Below are positions 45,864-59,199 of a stretch of 64,000 nt of DNA, piece by piece (position 1 is the stretch's first letter; the number at the start of each line of letters is the position of its first letter). The DNA comes from Adineta ricciae (lineage: Eukaryota > Rotifera > Eurotatoria > Adinetida > Adinetidae). Location of the stretch: NCBI GenBank assembly GCA_905250025.1, contig CAJNOJ010000065.1, positions 1-64,000 on the forward strand, written 5' to 3'. The position numbers and the translations under genes were made by a program. The notes under the pieces were generated by a model. That model saw only the letters and a program-made list of their open reading frames with translations. It had not been told where the DNA came from and ran no database searches.

Positions 45864-47248
45864 TATTGTACGTTGGTCAGGTTCATATCACTGGTATCTT
45901 CTGTAACACGTAAGCTGTTTGGCGACGGACATATAATACATTGTAACAGTGGTACCATGTTTTTTACGTGAGTCTCCGACTTCAACATGAATCGATCGAC
46001 AGCGAGACAAGTTCGTTGTAACCAAAGTACGTTTAACACGAACGAGTTGAAAAACTTGATAGTATCTTCGGTGGAAGGCAACCTCGAACGGAGATATCGC
46101 CAGAGCAGCTCAACGTAGACGCTTTCACTGGCAAAGATAGCCAGAGTATCTTCATAGATTACGCTTGTGTCGATGTTGTAAGTGTATTTATTCATGCCAA
46201 GAGAGAAGCACCAGATAATCATGATGAGCTTGAGCAGGATGGGATCGTATAAATATTCACGTTCTCGCTCAAAAGATATGCGGATCTCATGAGCGCCAAT
46301 ATCTCCGAATGCAGCTTGTAGTGAAAATATGAAATTTTGATGACTTGATCGTTTCAGTATGGACTCGTTCATGTGAAATAACGGCCCAAAATTGGTTCGA
46401 ACTAGACGTGCTCTGTCCATGATTGGTAATTTGTTGAACTCAGGAATCAATTTGAAAAAGTCGAACAGTACTCGAACTCGTTGTTCAGAGTCATTGAAAA
46501 ACGTGTCTACGGCGGTAAGTTTCAATACAGGTGCATTTGTAAGTGGCTCGAAATCCTTTTGCGAATAGACTCGCTCGTAAGTATGGAAAATATTCGTAAG
46601 GATCACTTGATCGAACGAAGACAATGCTTTGGGGCATTTTTCTAATGAATATGCATTGAGATTGGATCGAATCTAAATATAAAGAACTTATTAGATTTCT
46701 CGTCGATGTACTAGCTTATAACTGTCATATATCAAAAGAATAGAATTTCATGTGAATTTTCTATGGTAACAATCCACGTATGTAGCACACCTTCGGTTAT
46801 AATTAATTGAGTTAGTTTTATCCCAAGTTTACCTTTCTTGTATGGCACATTAGTTTTCCTTCTTCTCGTTTTCTTCGATTTTGTTCCACTAAGTCTTTGC
46901 GTGCTTGCTTCTCGCTTTCTGATAATATGGAGGATCTTTGCATACCAACGCGAAAGCATTTCGCTAATCGACAGCAATTACACATTCGCCGATATTCGTG
47001 CGTTATTACGCAATCTCCATTTTGATAGCAGATGAATTCAATTTTCTAACAGATCACCAAGATAAAGAATCAAATAGAAAGAATTCCAATCAACTTACAC
47101 CAAGTTTAACTGCATTTCGTCTAAAGAACGCTTTACACGCCATGCAAGTTAACACACCGAAATTACAACCAATTGATTTAGCACCACAAACATAACATGG
47201 TTCCAGTTGCCGAGATTTACTGGTTCTTGTAGACGGGTCTTCTTCCAT
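45863..47248 (-). CDS. Nuclear hormone receptor D of the tandem cluster
   Basis: Three exons (47099-47248, 46833-47045, 45863-46672) give 390 residues. The N-terminus has a longer charged leader (MEEDPSTRTSKSRQ). Finger one is CYVCGAKSIGCNFGVLTC, with an extra cysteine before NFG, and recognition helix [10 protein letters not shown]. Finger two runs CYQNGDC to [18 protein letters not shown] with a basic extension (EQNRRKREEGK). The ligand-binding domain has LIPEFNKLPIMDRARLVRTNFG. The annotated end is TSDMNLTNVQ, but a peptide with an AF-2-like helix lies just beyond in another frame, so the true C-terminus may be longer. Exon one is nearly identical to that of receptor C. Ligand unknown. Confidence 0.9.
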
Positions 47249-49654
47249 TGTCGATGATTATTGTGGAATCTAGAACTAATTATGAAAATATGTAGAACAA
47301 TGTGGAACTGGTGACATGTACTTAGTTTGTTCGGGTTACATGAGTTCAGTTGACAATAGCAAGAAATGTGCTGGCTAAGTCTTTCAAACGATCATGTGTA
47401 TATAGTGTTACCAGAACTCTAACAGATGCTTTTACAATAGTCGCAGCAAGGAAACTCGTACGTCGAACTCTAATCAAAGAAGAAAATTTTATAGAACTTT
47501 TATATCTGTGTTAAGACATCACCGACTAGATAAAGTCATTAATATTAACGATCTGAAAAGGACACTCACAAAGTATCGTTTCAAGATAAATAATGTGAAG
47601 GAAAACATTAGCGAGTCTTAGTATATGTGCATCATTAAACGAGACTAGTTTAAAATTCATTAATTGACATTTCTAGGCGAGTCACGTGAGCCTTCATCGA
47701 TATTCACCAATGCGACAGCACGCTTGGAAAGAATAGAAAATCATGTTTTTTGTAACAAAAAAAAGGTTTTTATAGCGAATTTCGAAGACTGCGCTCATCG
47801 ACACTAATACATAGTCGTTGACTTAATTGAAGATAAAAAGCTTAACTGCGATGCTAAAACAAACTAATCTTTTCTAGAAAAGTTTTCTTTCACATTTATA
47901 ACTTCATAATGCAGAAAAAAAGAACCCAGAATACGTTTCTGTGCCAATTACAAAGCATACCAACGAACGAAGGCAGATGCTTTCTCTATGTAAATACATA
48001 CTATTATCCTTAGTCACATTCGTGCACAAATAAGTGAACAGTATTCGATCGGTGAGGTAGATTTCGTCTCGTGAAAGAGAACTGTGTGAATGCATCCTAT
48101 CCTTGGAAAAACGACAGGTTTGTTAAGAACTGTCATTGCTGTTGAAAATAACCGGAAAAGGCGAGCAGGCCCGGTTAATTATATTTACGACTAATTTGTC
48201 AGTGACACAATTTGTATCTTTGAAGGTAATGATAACAAACAGGTACATACCAGATCGGAAGCTATCGAAAATTGAAATATCAATGATTCGACCAAATAGA
48301 TATCTAGAAAAGTACAGAATATCTTTATTTATTTGTCAAATGTATCCTAAACCAACTGTCAGACAAAGATAATGAGTAAGATTTTATCTAGGTTATCGTA
48401 ATACGTAATAGTCAAGGAAAAAGTAGATGTCTTTTTTTTAATATCAAAATAACGTTTTTCTATTAGTACCTGCTCTTTTTCTTCCATTATACACTAGTTT
48501 GATATTCTATGAGCTAAGGGCGCTTTTCTCAAGTTCAATACTCCAAATGTAATTACTTTATTGGTACTTGAAGAAAGTAACGACATACAATCTAAAGGGA
48601 ATGACGCTATGCGGTGTCACCAGGTACATACGCACCTTTAAACAATATCAGTGCCATATATCTTGGAATATACCTTCAAACTCAATAACAACAACGTTTG
48701 ACTTTCTCGTTGTTCGAAAAAAAAATTAATTAGAAAAAAATTAATCTGCATAGACTGAAAAACAACAGCTACTCGGTCAATGAGTATGAAAAAAAGGAGA
48801 ACCAATAGAATACGTCGCGTACTGCAATAGTTTCTGTGATTCTGTGAAGAAAGGAGGCCGTAGAGTATGTTTCTAACCTGATTCTGCTGGGGTATTACAG
48901 GTTTTAGATCAGGAAAATGAATCGGTATATCATCGTTGTTTTTCTCTTCAGAATGTAAAGAAAAATGGCATTCCTTGATGTAGTTACGAATAATAAAAAT
49001 AGATTACCGAGTTAAAGAGACAAAACTTGTATGTATTCTGAAAGAAAGAAGAAAATGAACTTCAGGAAGGGGAAGAAATCCTTCGTCGACTCGGATCGTC
49101 ATTCTTTTCTATGTTAAAAGAGGATACAGACTTTCTTTCCATGTTTTATTATAAAAAAAAAGAACGAACCATGATACGACTTGAAGAAATGGGGTGAAAG
49201 GAACGAGAAAGTACAGCAAAAAAAGACAAATCAGGAGAAGTCTGTTTCAATGAAATCAAACGGCAATAGTATGAAACGTTGGTTTTCGGTGTTGTCATAT
49301 GTCTCATACAGAAAAGAGACAATGCACAAGGTGATGGCATCATAGAAGAGATATTGAAGAAAACAAAAAAACATTTTCAGTCAGACAAGGAAAGAAAAAA
49401 AGCAGTAGGGAACGACAAAGTTGAATACATTAATTCCGTGTGTTGCCGTCGAGTAGGCAATAAAAGGAAAACTAGTCAGTGCAGAAAGAAAATCAACGAG
49501 ATGCTGTTACGGAGAACACATACAAGCAGACATACACATTATTTGTAATTGCTCAATAGAAATCATACGTTTTATTTTGAAGAAAGAAATTCATCACCGG
49601 TTAGATATTTTCTCAAATATTCGTAAAATACAGGACATCTTTTAGCTTTTCATT
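47249..49654. other. Gene-free stretch
   Basis: About 2.4 kb, AT-rich, upstream of receptor D and downstream of the Ser/Asn-rich gene. Open frames such as 49279-49548 (+) are Lys-rich and look random. No RNA gene or repeat was recognised. Confidence 0.5.
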
Positions 49655-52600
49655 TCAAGGCGTTGTTCGGACTGCACCAGTCGGGCGCAGCATCGATGAT
49701 GTCGATAACGCTTTTTGTTGTTGAAGGCTTTGAAATTGAGCAATATTTAACGGTGTTGAGGATGTTTGAGATTGGATTTGTTGTTGACGTGATAATGTTT
49801 GGAAGATGTTCAATGTGGCGTACTGAAATGCAGCACGAGCCTTTTGTGTCCAATCACATAAATCGTGAATCGCATACGAGACATGATCAAACGCTAAATA
49901 GAAATCATTCTTAAGTATTCCAACAGTTAAAAAGTCTAGGCTCGGCGTGCTGAGAGAAAATTGAGAAGAGGTACATGTTATCGTATTGGTTGTTGTTAAT
50001 GTGCCGGAGGGTGAGGATGTGTAAACGAGGGGTATATGCCTCGCAAATAAAATATTATAAGTGATATATTTTACTGGGAAAAGAACACGGAAGTCAGGGG
50101 ATTTCTCGATAAAACTGTCAAAATCAACATACGATGTTCTTCAAAACATGAATATCTCATTACAATCCTGTCTCTCCTACTCATTGAATATTTTAATTAT
50201 GAATTAACGAACTAAATATAAACTTTTAATGCTTATATATCACAACAGAATGAACCAAACCTTCTGACCAAAGATTTTAAGAGCAAAAGATCTTTTCAGA
50301 TCGGGAGCGTCGATCAGTACAGATCATTAAAACAACAAGAATGAGCAATTCTCAAAAATTGAGTCTTAAAATAACAAGTTAGCGTTCATCATGCTTCAGA
50401 ATTGTCAGTATGGGAAAAGTACGCGAAGATACATTTAAGCACATAGACTTATCTCATTTCACTTCGTAGACAGGGACACAGTGGCAATTTACCTGCTTGT
50501 AAGACCGAGTCTGTCATGTAATACGATTGAGGATGTTCCATGCTTAAGCGTAGTTTGTTTTCCTCCTCTTGATGAATCATTTCGGCATTTGCAATTGACT
50601 CTTTCCATGATTTGAACACAAACATTAAATCTCGTAAGCGTAATTCCGCTCTCGCTAGAGCTAACAATTCGAAAACGTGACTTGCCTAAAGAGAAAGATT
50701 ATCGGGTTTGCTTCATTCTGTGTTAAAGAGCTTACCGTTATTTCAATCTTTTTGCATTTGAATATAAAATACTCAGAAACAATCAGAACACGGGAAGAAC
50801 AACAATTTGAACCATTTAGGTGCGTTACAAGAGAATTGGGCGATGGAGAGTTGATATTGACATAGTTTTGGACCTAGATTTCAACAAAATATAGCAGTTT
50901 CAAAAGATGTTAATGGCTCTTCATACCCATCGTTGTTCTTGTATAAGTGCATTAAGCTCATCAAAACCTTTGTAACAGAGTTCATTCAGACTTTGCATTA
51001 ATTCTTGAATATTTGCCGAATTCTTTCTTGACGAGAAGCTCACTTGTCGTTGGAGCATCGCTGGACGCATTTTATGTTGCGCATGTCCATTAGTATCGAA
51101 TGATGAGAGTAATGTTGGTTGTTGCCATGGAGCTCCCGATGTGACAGGAGATGACGCAGTTGCCATTGAGGCAAGGAAATGAATATTATCATGAATGGCT
51201 TGTTGCTCTTTATCAAGATTTGAATGGGTTGGTAATGATACCGATGACGAATGAAATATAGACAAAGGTTCATCATTGAAGAGTTTATTAACACTTGATA
51301 ATTGCTGTTGCTGTGTTAGTTGAATGAGTGCTTCATCAATTGATGACGATGTCGACGAAGCTGATGAAGTTGATGTGCGAGTTTTAATTGACGTTAGATA
51401 ATTGTGTGAAGGAACTTTATTGATTGTTGGTTTCGTTGGAATGAAGTCTAAATGAAGTTTTTGAAAGAAATAATTCTCTCGTTTGAAGTATGTACCTGTG
51501 TGACCATTAGTTAAAAATGAATGCGTTGGTGAAAAGATACGATTAGGTGTCATTTCTCCATCTGTTATTTTTTTATCATTTTCAATTGTTGTTATTGTTA
51601 TAGGACTGTCTCTTGTACTATTTGTAAGAAGAGATGCGGATAAGAAATGATTATTATTATTATTATTATTGTTATTATTGTTCAATGAAAGACTGGTGGG
51701 TATGTGCGGCTTTGCAGCGGATTTTGTTGTTGTTGTTGTTGATGATGATGCTGTCACAGATGACAGAGGTGTATTAGTAGAAAAAATCTGACTTGTTGGA
51801 TTAAGAATTGAAGATGATGACGATGACGATGATGATGAGTAGGGATGAGTTAACATTGGAAAAAACATCGATTGTTCTTCGGATGTAAATGACGAATGAG
51901 ATGATGACGATGAACGAACAGTTCCACTATTATTAGCAACTGGTTGCTGTTGTTGTGTATCTAATGAGAAGTGGACGTTTTGAAATGTTGAATGAAATGT
52001 GGATTTTGAAGAGAATTTCTCTGGATAAACTTACCGACGGCGGTCGATTGTAGTAACTGACTAAAATTGATTGTATCTGAAGAAGCGACTGGTGTTTGCA
52101 TTCCAACATTACTAATTGACGATAATGTAGAATTGTTATTCGTTGTTTGTGAAAGAAGTAAGTCTGTCGTCGTCGTTGTTGTCGATGATGAATCGTGACG
52201 AAAATTCTCAAAGCCAGGCGGCGGACCAATGGGTTGTTGTCGTTTATCAACAATCGATGGTGACGAACAGCAAGTTAAATCAGTTAGTTGACTTAGGAAA
52301 ACGTCATCGAGCGTATTATTGGGTGTTTCGTGATCAAGTGTGCTACTTAATAAAGCATTCGATGTGACTGATGGTGTAGTCGAAGTCATAGATGAAAGAA
52401 ATAAAGCAGCAAAATCGGCATCACTTAAATTATTATTCGAGTTATTCACTGTTGTCATATCAGATGAGTTCACTTCTAATGTAAATGAAGAAAAATAATT
52501 TGATAATGAATCATCGACTGTGGACGGATATTGATGATCAGATGCAGATGATAATAATAATAATGATGCACTATCAGTTACTAAAATAGTAAATCAAATT

Positions 52601-53737
52601 TGTTTATGTAAACCGAGCAAAGAATTTCTCAAGTCGTTGTGTGGAGTTTGAGATGATTTATAAAGTATTTAGGAATACGCTTACTTGCTCAAAATGTCTG
52701 TCTACGAAATTTCAAGGTTTACGACTATTAGATTTCACCTTGAAGAGAACGCAAGTGTTATATTAAAGGAAAGAAACGAAAATCGCTAATCTCACATGTG
52801 TGTATAGCTTCGAATGCGCGACGTCTGTCTCATTCAGTGGGGTTGGTGACGCGAAAATATTATTGACAAAAAGAATCTGATCAATCTGGAGAAAGCTAAC
52901 GAAAGGTAATGCGTCAGTGGGAAATTTATTTGAGATTATGTTGTATATCATTCGATTATGATGAAATTCTTTACTTTCTATCGGTCACAGTATACTTTGT
53001 AAAAGAGTTTCTGTCGTCCTTTCTCCTCAATCAATTCATTCAAGTATAAACGTATTCAAAAACAAAATCTGCCTCGAACAATTTTATTTGTTTTCATTAG
53101 TAAACCGAAAAAAATTCAGTTTCTATGATAATCATAACAACCAATAGGAGTAGCAAAGTAAACAGGGCAAATTAGCGACATCTAGCGTGCGTCGTCTACT
53201 ATTCTTACCATGATTTCCTGTTACAATTGCTGTTGAATTTTGTTCGCGTATGGGCATGAAATAATATTGATGTGTTTGATTACTGGCGAGACTAAACAAG
53301 AAAACAAGTATAGAAATTTCTATTCTGCGTCATTATGCCAAAGAAAACATTCGTCAATCAAACGAACACGCACGTGTAGTATTATACAACAGAAATCGAG
53401 AGAAGGAAACGAGTTAGCATGCAAGCGGAGGATGTTACGAGGGCGATTTCGTGGTTTTTTTTGTTGTACCTTGGTTGTTTTTTGTAGGAAAGTTTGCCTT
53501 TGGATTGTTCACTTAATGAATGGTTGTATTTTTTGTCCAAGATCAAGTTGACCTCGTTATCACAGTGAGCGTCTTCGTTCAAACTAATAGAAAGTTAAAT
53601 CGTTTTCGAACAGCCAAGTGATTTCCTTAGGAAACGAAAAAGCAGAAAAACGAGTTGAGCTTTACATACTGTGGAGAGAATGAATTCGATGGACGATGTA
53701 TCGTATTGCAATTGTATGTCGAGTATTGAAAGTTCAT
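49655..53737 (-). CDS. Ser/Asn/Gln-rich protein with conserved-looking helical C-terminus
   Basis: Six exons (53670-53737, 53209-53291, 52035-52580, 50927-51960, 50493-50685, 49655-49893) sum to 2163 bases, giving 720 residues in one continuous frame. Residues 1-530 are low in complexity with runs of Ser, Thr and Asn (one run of about eleven Asn) and a proline motif PIGPPPGFENF. From about residue 555 the sequence becomes rich and helical: IQELMQSLNELCYKGFDELN, then HVFELLALARAELRLRDLM, WKESIANAEMIHQEEENKL, and a last exon with DHVSYAIHDLCDWTQKARA before a Gln/Ser tail. This C-terminal block is likely the functional domain; I do not recognise it. A 48-base segment (about 51448-51495) has splice-like ends and could be an in-frame intron. 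Prion-like regions of this kind are common in RNA-binding and transcription cofactors, but that is inference. Confidence 0.78.
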
Positions 53738-56700
53738 TGGATCCGACAGTACGCGTCTAAAACGAAAAAATGAAATTGAAGAAAAAAATTGATTTTCATT
53801 CGTGGAATATGACACCTACATTGGTCACACTTATCTATCCGTGTGCATGACAAATGTTTGAGTTATCAAGAAGAAGAAGAAGAAGAAGTCAAACTAAAAT
53901 GTTTACCGTTTTTTATTTTCATGCAATTGCTTATCTCATTTAATCATAAATAGGCACATTTTGACAGCATCGTCGCGTAAAAAGTCGTCTAGAAGGCGTT
54001 ATCTGAATTGCTACAATGGAAATCGACATGAACGTAGCATTGGAAAGAGTGTAGAATAATTAAGTAAACTAACTTATGACGTCGTTTGACTTGCCCCTTT
54101 TGATGTTTGTTTTCTTTTCTGTTTTGTTGTTGTTTTTCTTACGATTAAAAGTAATCTGGCGACTTCTGCTGCTCTCTACCTAACGGATAAATCCAGGATA
54201 GATGATGATAACGAGAGATTTGTTGAGCAGCGACAACAACGCACGACACAAAAGAGGATCGAATGTAGAAAGTTGATGGCGCATCAACAAGCACAATTCA
54301 TGAGGAAAACAACACTCGTTGTCATATAGATGACGCTATCCGATGGTAGCACTCTTACTATTTTCATTGAGAGGCAAAGTCTAAACTAGACTTTTCAATC
54401 CGTGTATATCGATCAGAAATTTATACGATCAATTACTACTCGAGTCATGAGCAAATGTAATTATTTGCCGATCCAGCAAGAACATGGTATTCTACAGTCT
54501 ACGCAAATTTGTCCACACTTGGATTATTTTCGCTCGCGTCTGTGCTCTTTGACTCACTTGTATACATTGTTGAACACAGTTGTCACGAACTCTATTTCCT
54601 CTAGGTAATGACTATTTAATAGAGATTTCTGAGTGTCATAACCTTTTTCGATGTAATACCAAAATGCATTGTTCATACAAGTGTAATCAAGTCCGGGTCA
54701 ATAAACTGTTGACATGAATTCATATTTTAACCTAGATCCCGTTCGTGTAAATAGCCTCCATAATATTCATCGCACTGGTTAACATGTCAGATGTCTGAGA
54801 GAGAAATGTTGAGCTTGCAAGAAGCTTTATGTTAAAGAGGAATTTGAAAGGAATGATCAGTTGTCCATTGATCTACTAACATTCACCACAGGAGTTATTC
54901 TCAATTAATTTCATCAAGTCATCCTCTGTCGCGAACAAAGATGGTTGATTTGTTTTTGATGGATGGAACATTCTGTTCACTTGGTGATCAAGGTCATGCC
55001 GCTATTATTCTCTAATATGAATACATAAAGTTACATTTCGCTAACCAGAGTAGTTCTATGTTTTCCTTTATCTTTTACATTTCTTATCTTGTCTCACACT
55101 CGACTTGCCGCATCACATCATTAGAAATGAACAACTAATTACTTTGTAATAGTCAAAAAGAAAAGATGCAAAATGCGAGTTTCGTTCAGAAGAACAGTAA
55201 TAGTTCTCATGAGGTCAATCTGTTCATCATCATGATCATGATCATCGGATGACGTAGTCGTTTATCGATCTGCGTGCTGTTTTTGATTCTAATCAAATTT
55301 TGTTCTCTACCTCGTCTCAATGGAATTGCATGACCATTATCTTCTTTGCAGAACATTGATCGACGATAAGTATATATCGCCGTTGGGCACTAATGAACTG
55401 AACATAACGGCAATGTTTATATTTCTGACGAGAATCTTGCTAATTGCACAGCATGATTAGTTCACATGTGAATTTCGGTGACGAAAAGAACAATTTCATT
55501 TTTATTGCATTTGAGAAATATGTGATTGTAAAAGACGAACATTCTGTTTCGTAAATCGAGTGCGAAAAGTTTTATTGATTGATACCTATGGTATATGATG
55601 AATTAGTTATGTCGATAATGATTCATTTATTGTAAAAACAGTATGGTTATCTTCCTTAACGGAAGTCAATTCATTCATTGATTCGCATTGTTAAACAGCA
55701 TGATTAATCGACTTAATTTTAATCTATTCTCTCACTTGTACTTGATTTTTCTTTGAAAGAGAGGTATGTGGTTTTGACACATCTGTTTCACCCTCTCTCA
55801 CGGTTTTGTATTGGATTCATCCTTTATCTTATTTTGCTCTATTCATATAAGACAATAGACGTGTCAAGTCTAATGAACTGTTGGGTTTATTCTCATCGTC
55901 GTTGTCGATAGTTCATGTTCATCGAGGCGCATCAATTCTGTTGTGTTTAGGTGTCGAGAGAAGAAGATCAAACAAGAACAAAAAAAAGAGATAAATGCGA
56001 TTTTGTCACTCGATCATTCGCGTGTGTACACTATTAGGACTGATGCTAGCCCTAATGGTGTCGTGTTCAATTGCCTTCCGGTCAAAGTCGATTCTACAGA
56101 TGGTGTCGTGTTGTGTAGAAATTTATCTTCGAAACTAAAAAAGAAAGTTTGACGAGAGATGAAAGAGAAAATAGATAGTGATGAAAAACACACGTCGATG
56201 TCCTGTCGAGAGAAACAAGCGAGCCTCAGTGTTCAAAGTGAAATTGAAACGTGGACATGTTTGATCTCATCAAACGAAGAATAGAAAGAGGATCTTGAAA
56301 GAATAGCTGAATGTATAACTGTTCACAAACCTGGCAGTGTATCCTTGATGATCAGCATAGTTGATACGGATGAGAAAAAAAACTAGAAAGAATAGCATCG
56401 ATTAACGGTCTCGTCTTCTTCTTAATAATGACATTGTTGATACATTGAGATTACAAATCTGAGAAGATCTATCAAATACTGTCGGAAGAGTCAAAGTAGT
56501 TCTTAGATATATATTCGGCCAATGATTGGACATAGACGAAAATTTTGCTTTAAATTTTATTTAAATAGATACCAAGTTTTTCTCCATACATGTTCATATT
56601 TCGATTAGTTTGCCCGCCCTTGTCATGTCTTTTACATTTTGATACACTGTCACTAATGAACTCAACCATAACGGTGTCCATATGGTGATGTTTACTTAGG

Positions 56701-57171
56701 TGATTCAATGAAGAAAAAAAAAGTAATGTCGTTATAAGGAGGAGAAGACGAAGAAGATGGTATGTCCTCGGGCAACAAAAAATAGATAGATCGATCGATA
56801 GATATTTGTGTTACTAGTGATGATCGTTTAGCGGGTGTACATATGTAGAGAGAATGAGGCATGAAGTGTCCAACAGCTTGCATATTTAATGATCGTTATC
56901 ATTCTTCATGTTCTTATGCTGTCTCTGGAATCGAAATAATCGAGAGCTAGAGGCGAGATCTGTCGGTATTGTATTAAACGAAATAAGATCAAAAAATCGA
57001 ACGAAAGAAAGAATGAGAAACAAGATTTCGATATAAGTGAACAAACACAATATACAACATGCGCAGAAGAAAAAACTTTCTATAGAATAAGAAAAGTCAA
57101 AGAAAAAAAAATAAAAAAATAAGACAGAATTTTTTTTTCTTAAGGAATACTCGTCAAAACTAATCCCGATT
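53738..57171. other. Gene-free stretch
   Basis: About 3.4 kb between the Ser/Asn-rich gene and the GATA gene. It contains an (AAG) run at 53869-53888. Open frames at 54402 and 55943 (+) look random. Given its neighbours it may hold distal regulatory elements; none could be identified by eye. Confidence 0.5.
53869..53888. repeat. (AAG)n microsatellite
   Basis: Six to seven tandem AAG units in non-coding sequence. Confidence 0.8.
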
Positions 57172-59199
57172 TCAAAAGTACGGAGGATAAACACCAACAT
57201 GATGCTGTTGACTTGATATATACGATGATTTGATTGGAGATGAAGAATTTGATGATGAAGATGACGATGACATACCTGTTGCTGTTCCTGTGGTGGTTGT
57301 GGCTGTTCCGATCGATGAGAGCATGGACGAGGAAAACAACGGGTGAAGTGCGGCAGCAGCTGCATATGCTGCTTGTTGAGATTGATGATAAGCTGATGAT
57401 GATGGTGAAGATGATGTTGATGCACCGTTAACTGCCATGGCTGCAGCGGCTGCTTGAGCATGATAACCATTTAATGCTGGTTCATTCTTCATTAAAAGTC
57501 CATAAGAGAATGGATCTTTATCTTTCATACTGCATGATGAACTGCTAGCAAGTAAACTTCCATTACCACTGCGTTTCGTGTTTGGTTTGCGATTCCGTGT
57601 TTGAATGTTCTCTTTTTTCAGTGTTATTGGACGATTAACCTATCAAATGAAAAGATCTATTTTAGAAACGAAGAGTCAAGAATAACAAACATTTTGTTTA
57701 TCTATTAACGTCTAATTTTGTTATTACGTCAGATTAGAAAAACAGATACTTTTTTCAACACTTTCTTTCTCTCTCTCTCTCTCGGTCTCTCCCTCGACTA
57801 ACGGTTCATCATTTTCAATTGAAAATGATAATGAAGCTAATAATGATGATGATGATGTATGTGGACAATGTCTCGAATTGTGTTCTTTGTCTCTAATCGA
57901 ATTTGTCACGTATTTAATACAATGAATGAATTCAAACGCGTTTGTGCGATTGATCATGATAATTATGTATACGTTCATGGACATAGCACAACTCTATCCT
58001 TAAATCAGTTCATCATGTACATTTGACACATTTTTAACTTTAAGAATTTCACCCGTAAAACCGACTTGCTCTTCTTGTCACTTACCTTATGCAATTTATA
58101 GTATAAGCCACATGCATTACAAACACTTTCGCCATGGCCATTTCGTCGCCATAATGTCGTAGTACATGTATTGCAATTTGAACAATGAACACCTGTTTTC
58201 TTAACTGTTGACTAAAAAATAGAAGAAAAAAGACAATGAACAACAGAGAAAATCTAGTTTCTTACTAAACGCCGTTTAGGCTTAATCAATGGTCGATTGT
58301 GTCCATTCATTTTATGATAAAGACCACAAGCATTGCACAGATAATTACCATTACCATCACGTCTCCAAAGTGGTGTAGCTTTAGCACCACAGTTCACACA
58401 TTCGCGACCTTCAGCTAAAATATAGAAGATAGTGATGATAATCAACTGTTCTGGATGACACACATGAAGTTAACAAACCTTGACTAGGTTTCTTTTTTGA
58501 GTTCGAATTAGAAAGCTTTCCTGTTGAATCTGTTGGTGATTTCATAGTTGACCAAAACATCGATGGATCTTTCAGAACGTGACCCCAGTTATGATGATGA
58601 TGATAGGCTGCTGCCGCAGCAGCTGCACTTGATGTTGGTGATGTTGTATTCTGGAAAAGATTCTGATGTGGATGATGCTGTGAATGGTAAATTTTATTAT
58701 TGAGTAATTCTTGTTGTTGTTGCTGCTGCTGTTGTTGTTGTTGTTTACTGGATGCATCGAGTAATGTATCATGTGGAAGATCTTTCGGTGGTGTTGGAGG
58801 GTAGTATGGCTGACCGAACGTTGCCACAGCCACCGACGATGATGTTGCATTTGTTGATGATATGAAATTTGTATGAGCATGTGGTGGTTGGGGATGAGTA
58901 GACGAATAAGGAAACGTCGATGATGTTTGAGTTGGCCAATTACCGACTGAATATTTACTTGATTCCATCCAGGGAAGTGATGCAAGCGCTGAAAAAAGTA
59001 AGAATATTCTTCTTTAGATTTTTATACAATTTCTAAACTTACGCGCTCCTCCATACGATCGATAATAGTCCACACCTGTTGAATAACATTCAGAAGGATA
59101 GTTATTCCAAGCATTACGGTGTGCATTATTGTTATTGTTATTCGTATTGTTGCTATTAGATGATGAAGATGATGATGTTGGCGATTCAAATGTATCCAT
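57172..59199 (-). CDS. GATA: GATA transcription factor, GATA1/2/3 type
   Basis: Five exons, the last at 57172-57639, give roughly 500 residues. The N-terminal half is Ser/Asn-rich with a run of eleven Gln, an Ala run and several His runs. It contains [11 protein letters not shown], a motif shared with bilaterian GATA1/2/3 proteins. Finger one is [20 protein letters not shown] with [19 protein letters not shown]; finger two is [20 protein letters not shown] with [20 protein letters not shown] and the basic tail [11 protein letters not shown] that contacts the DNA minor groove. Each finger has its own exon. The C-terminal 120 residues are rich in Ala, Ser and Thr and end GVYPPYF. It should bind WGATAR sites in the nucleus and act in cell-fate control (blood, endoderm or ectoderm in other animals). 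All zinc ligands are intact. Confidence 0.96.
57766..57783. repeat. (CT)n microsatellite in a GATA intron
   Basis: About nine tandem CT units in the 58-kb intron between the second-finger exon and the last exon. Confidence 0.8.

Noticed and set aside
49279-49548. Plus-strand 89-residue Lys-rich frame
   Set aside because: Lys/Arg-rich random composition, and no neighbouring exon joins to it.
55943-56152. Plus-strand 69-residue frame upstream of the GATA gene
   Set aside because: No splice partner, no recognised motif; the sequence around it is non-coding in character.
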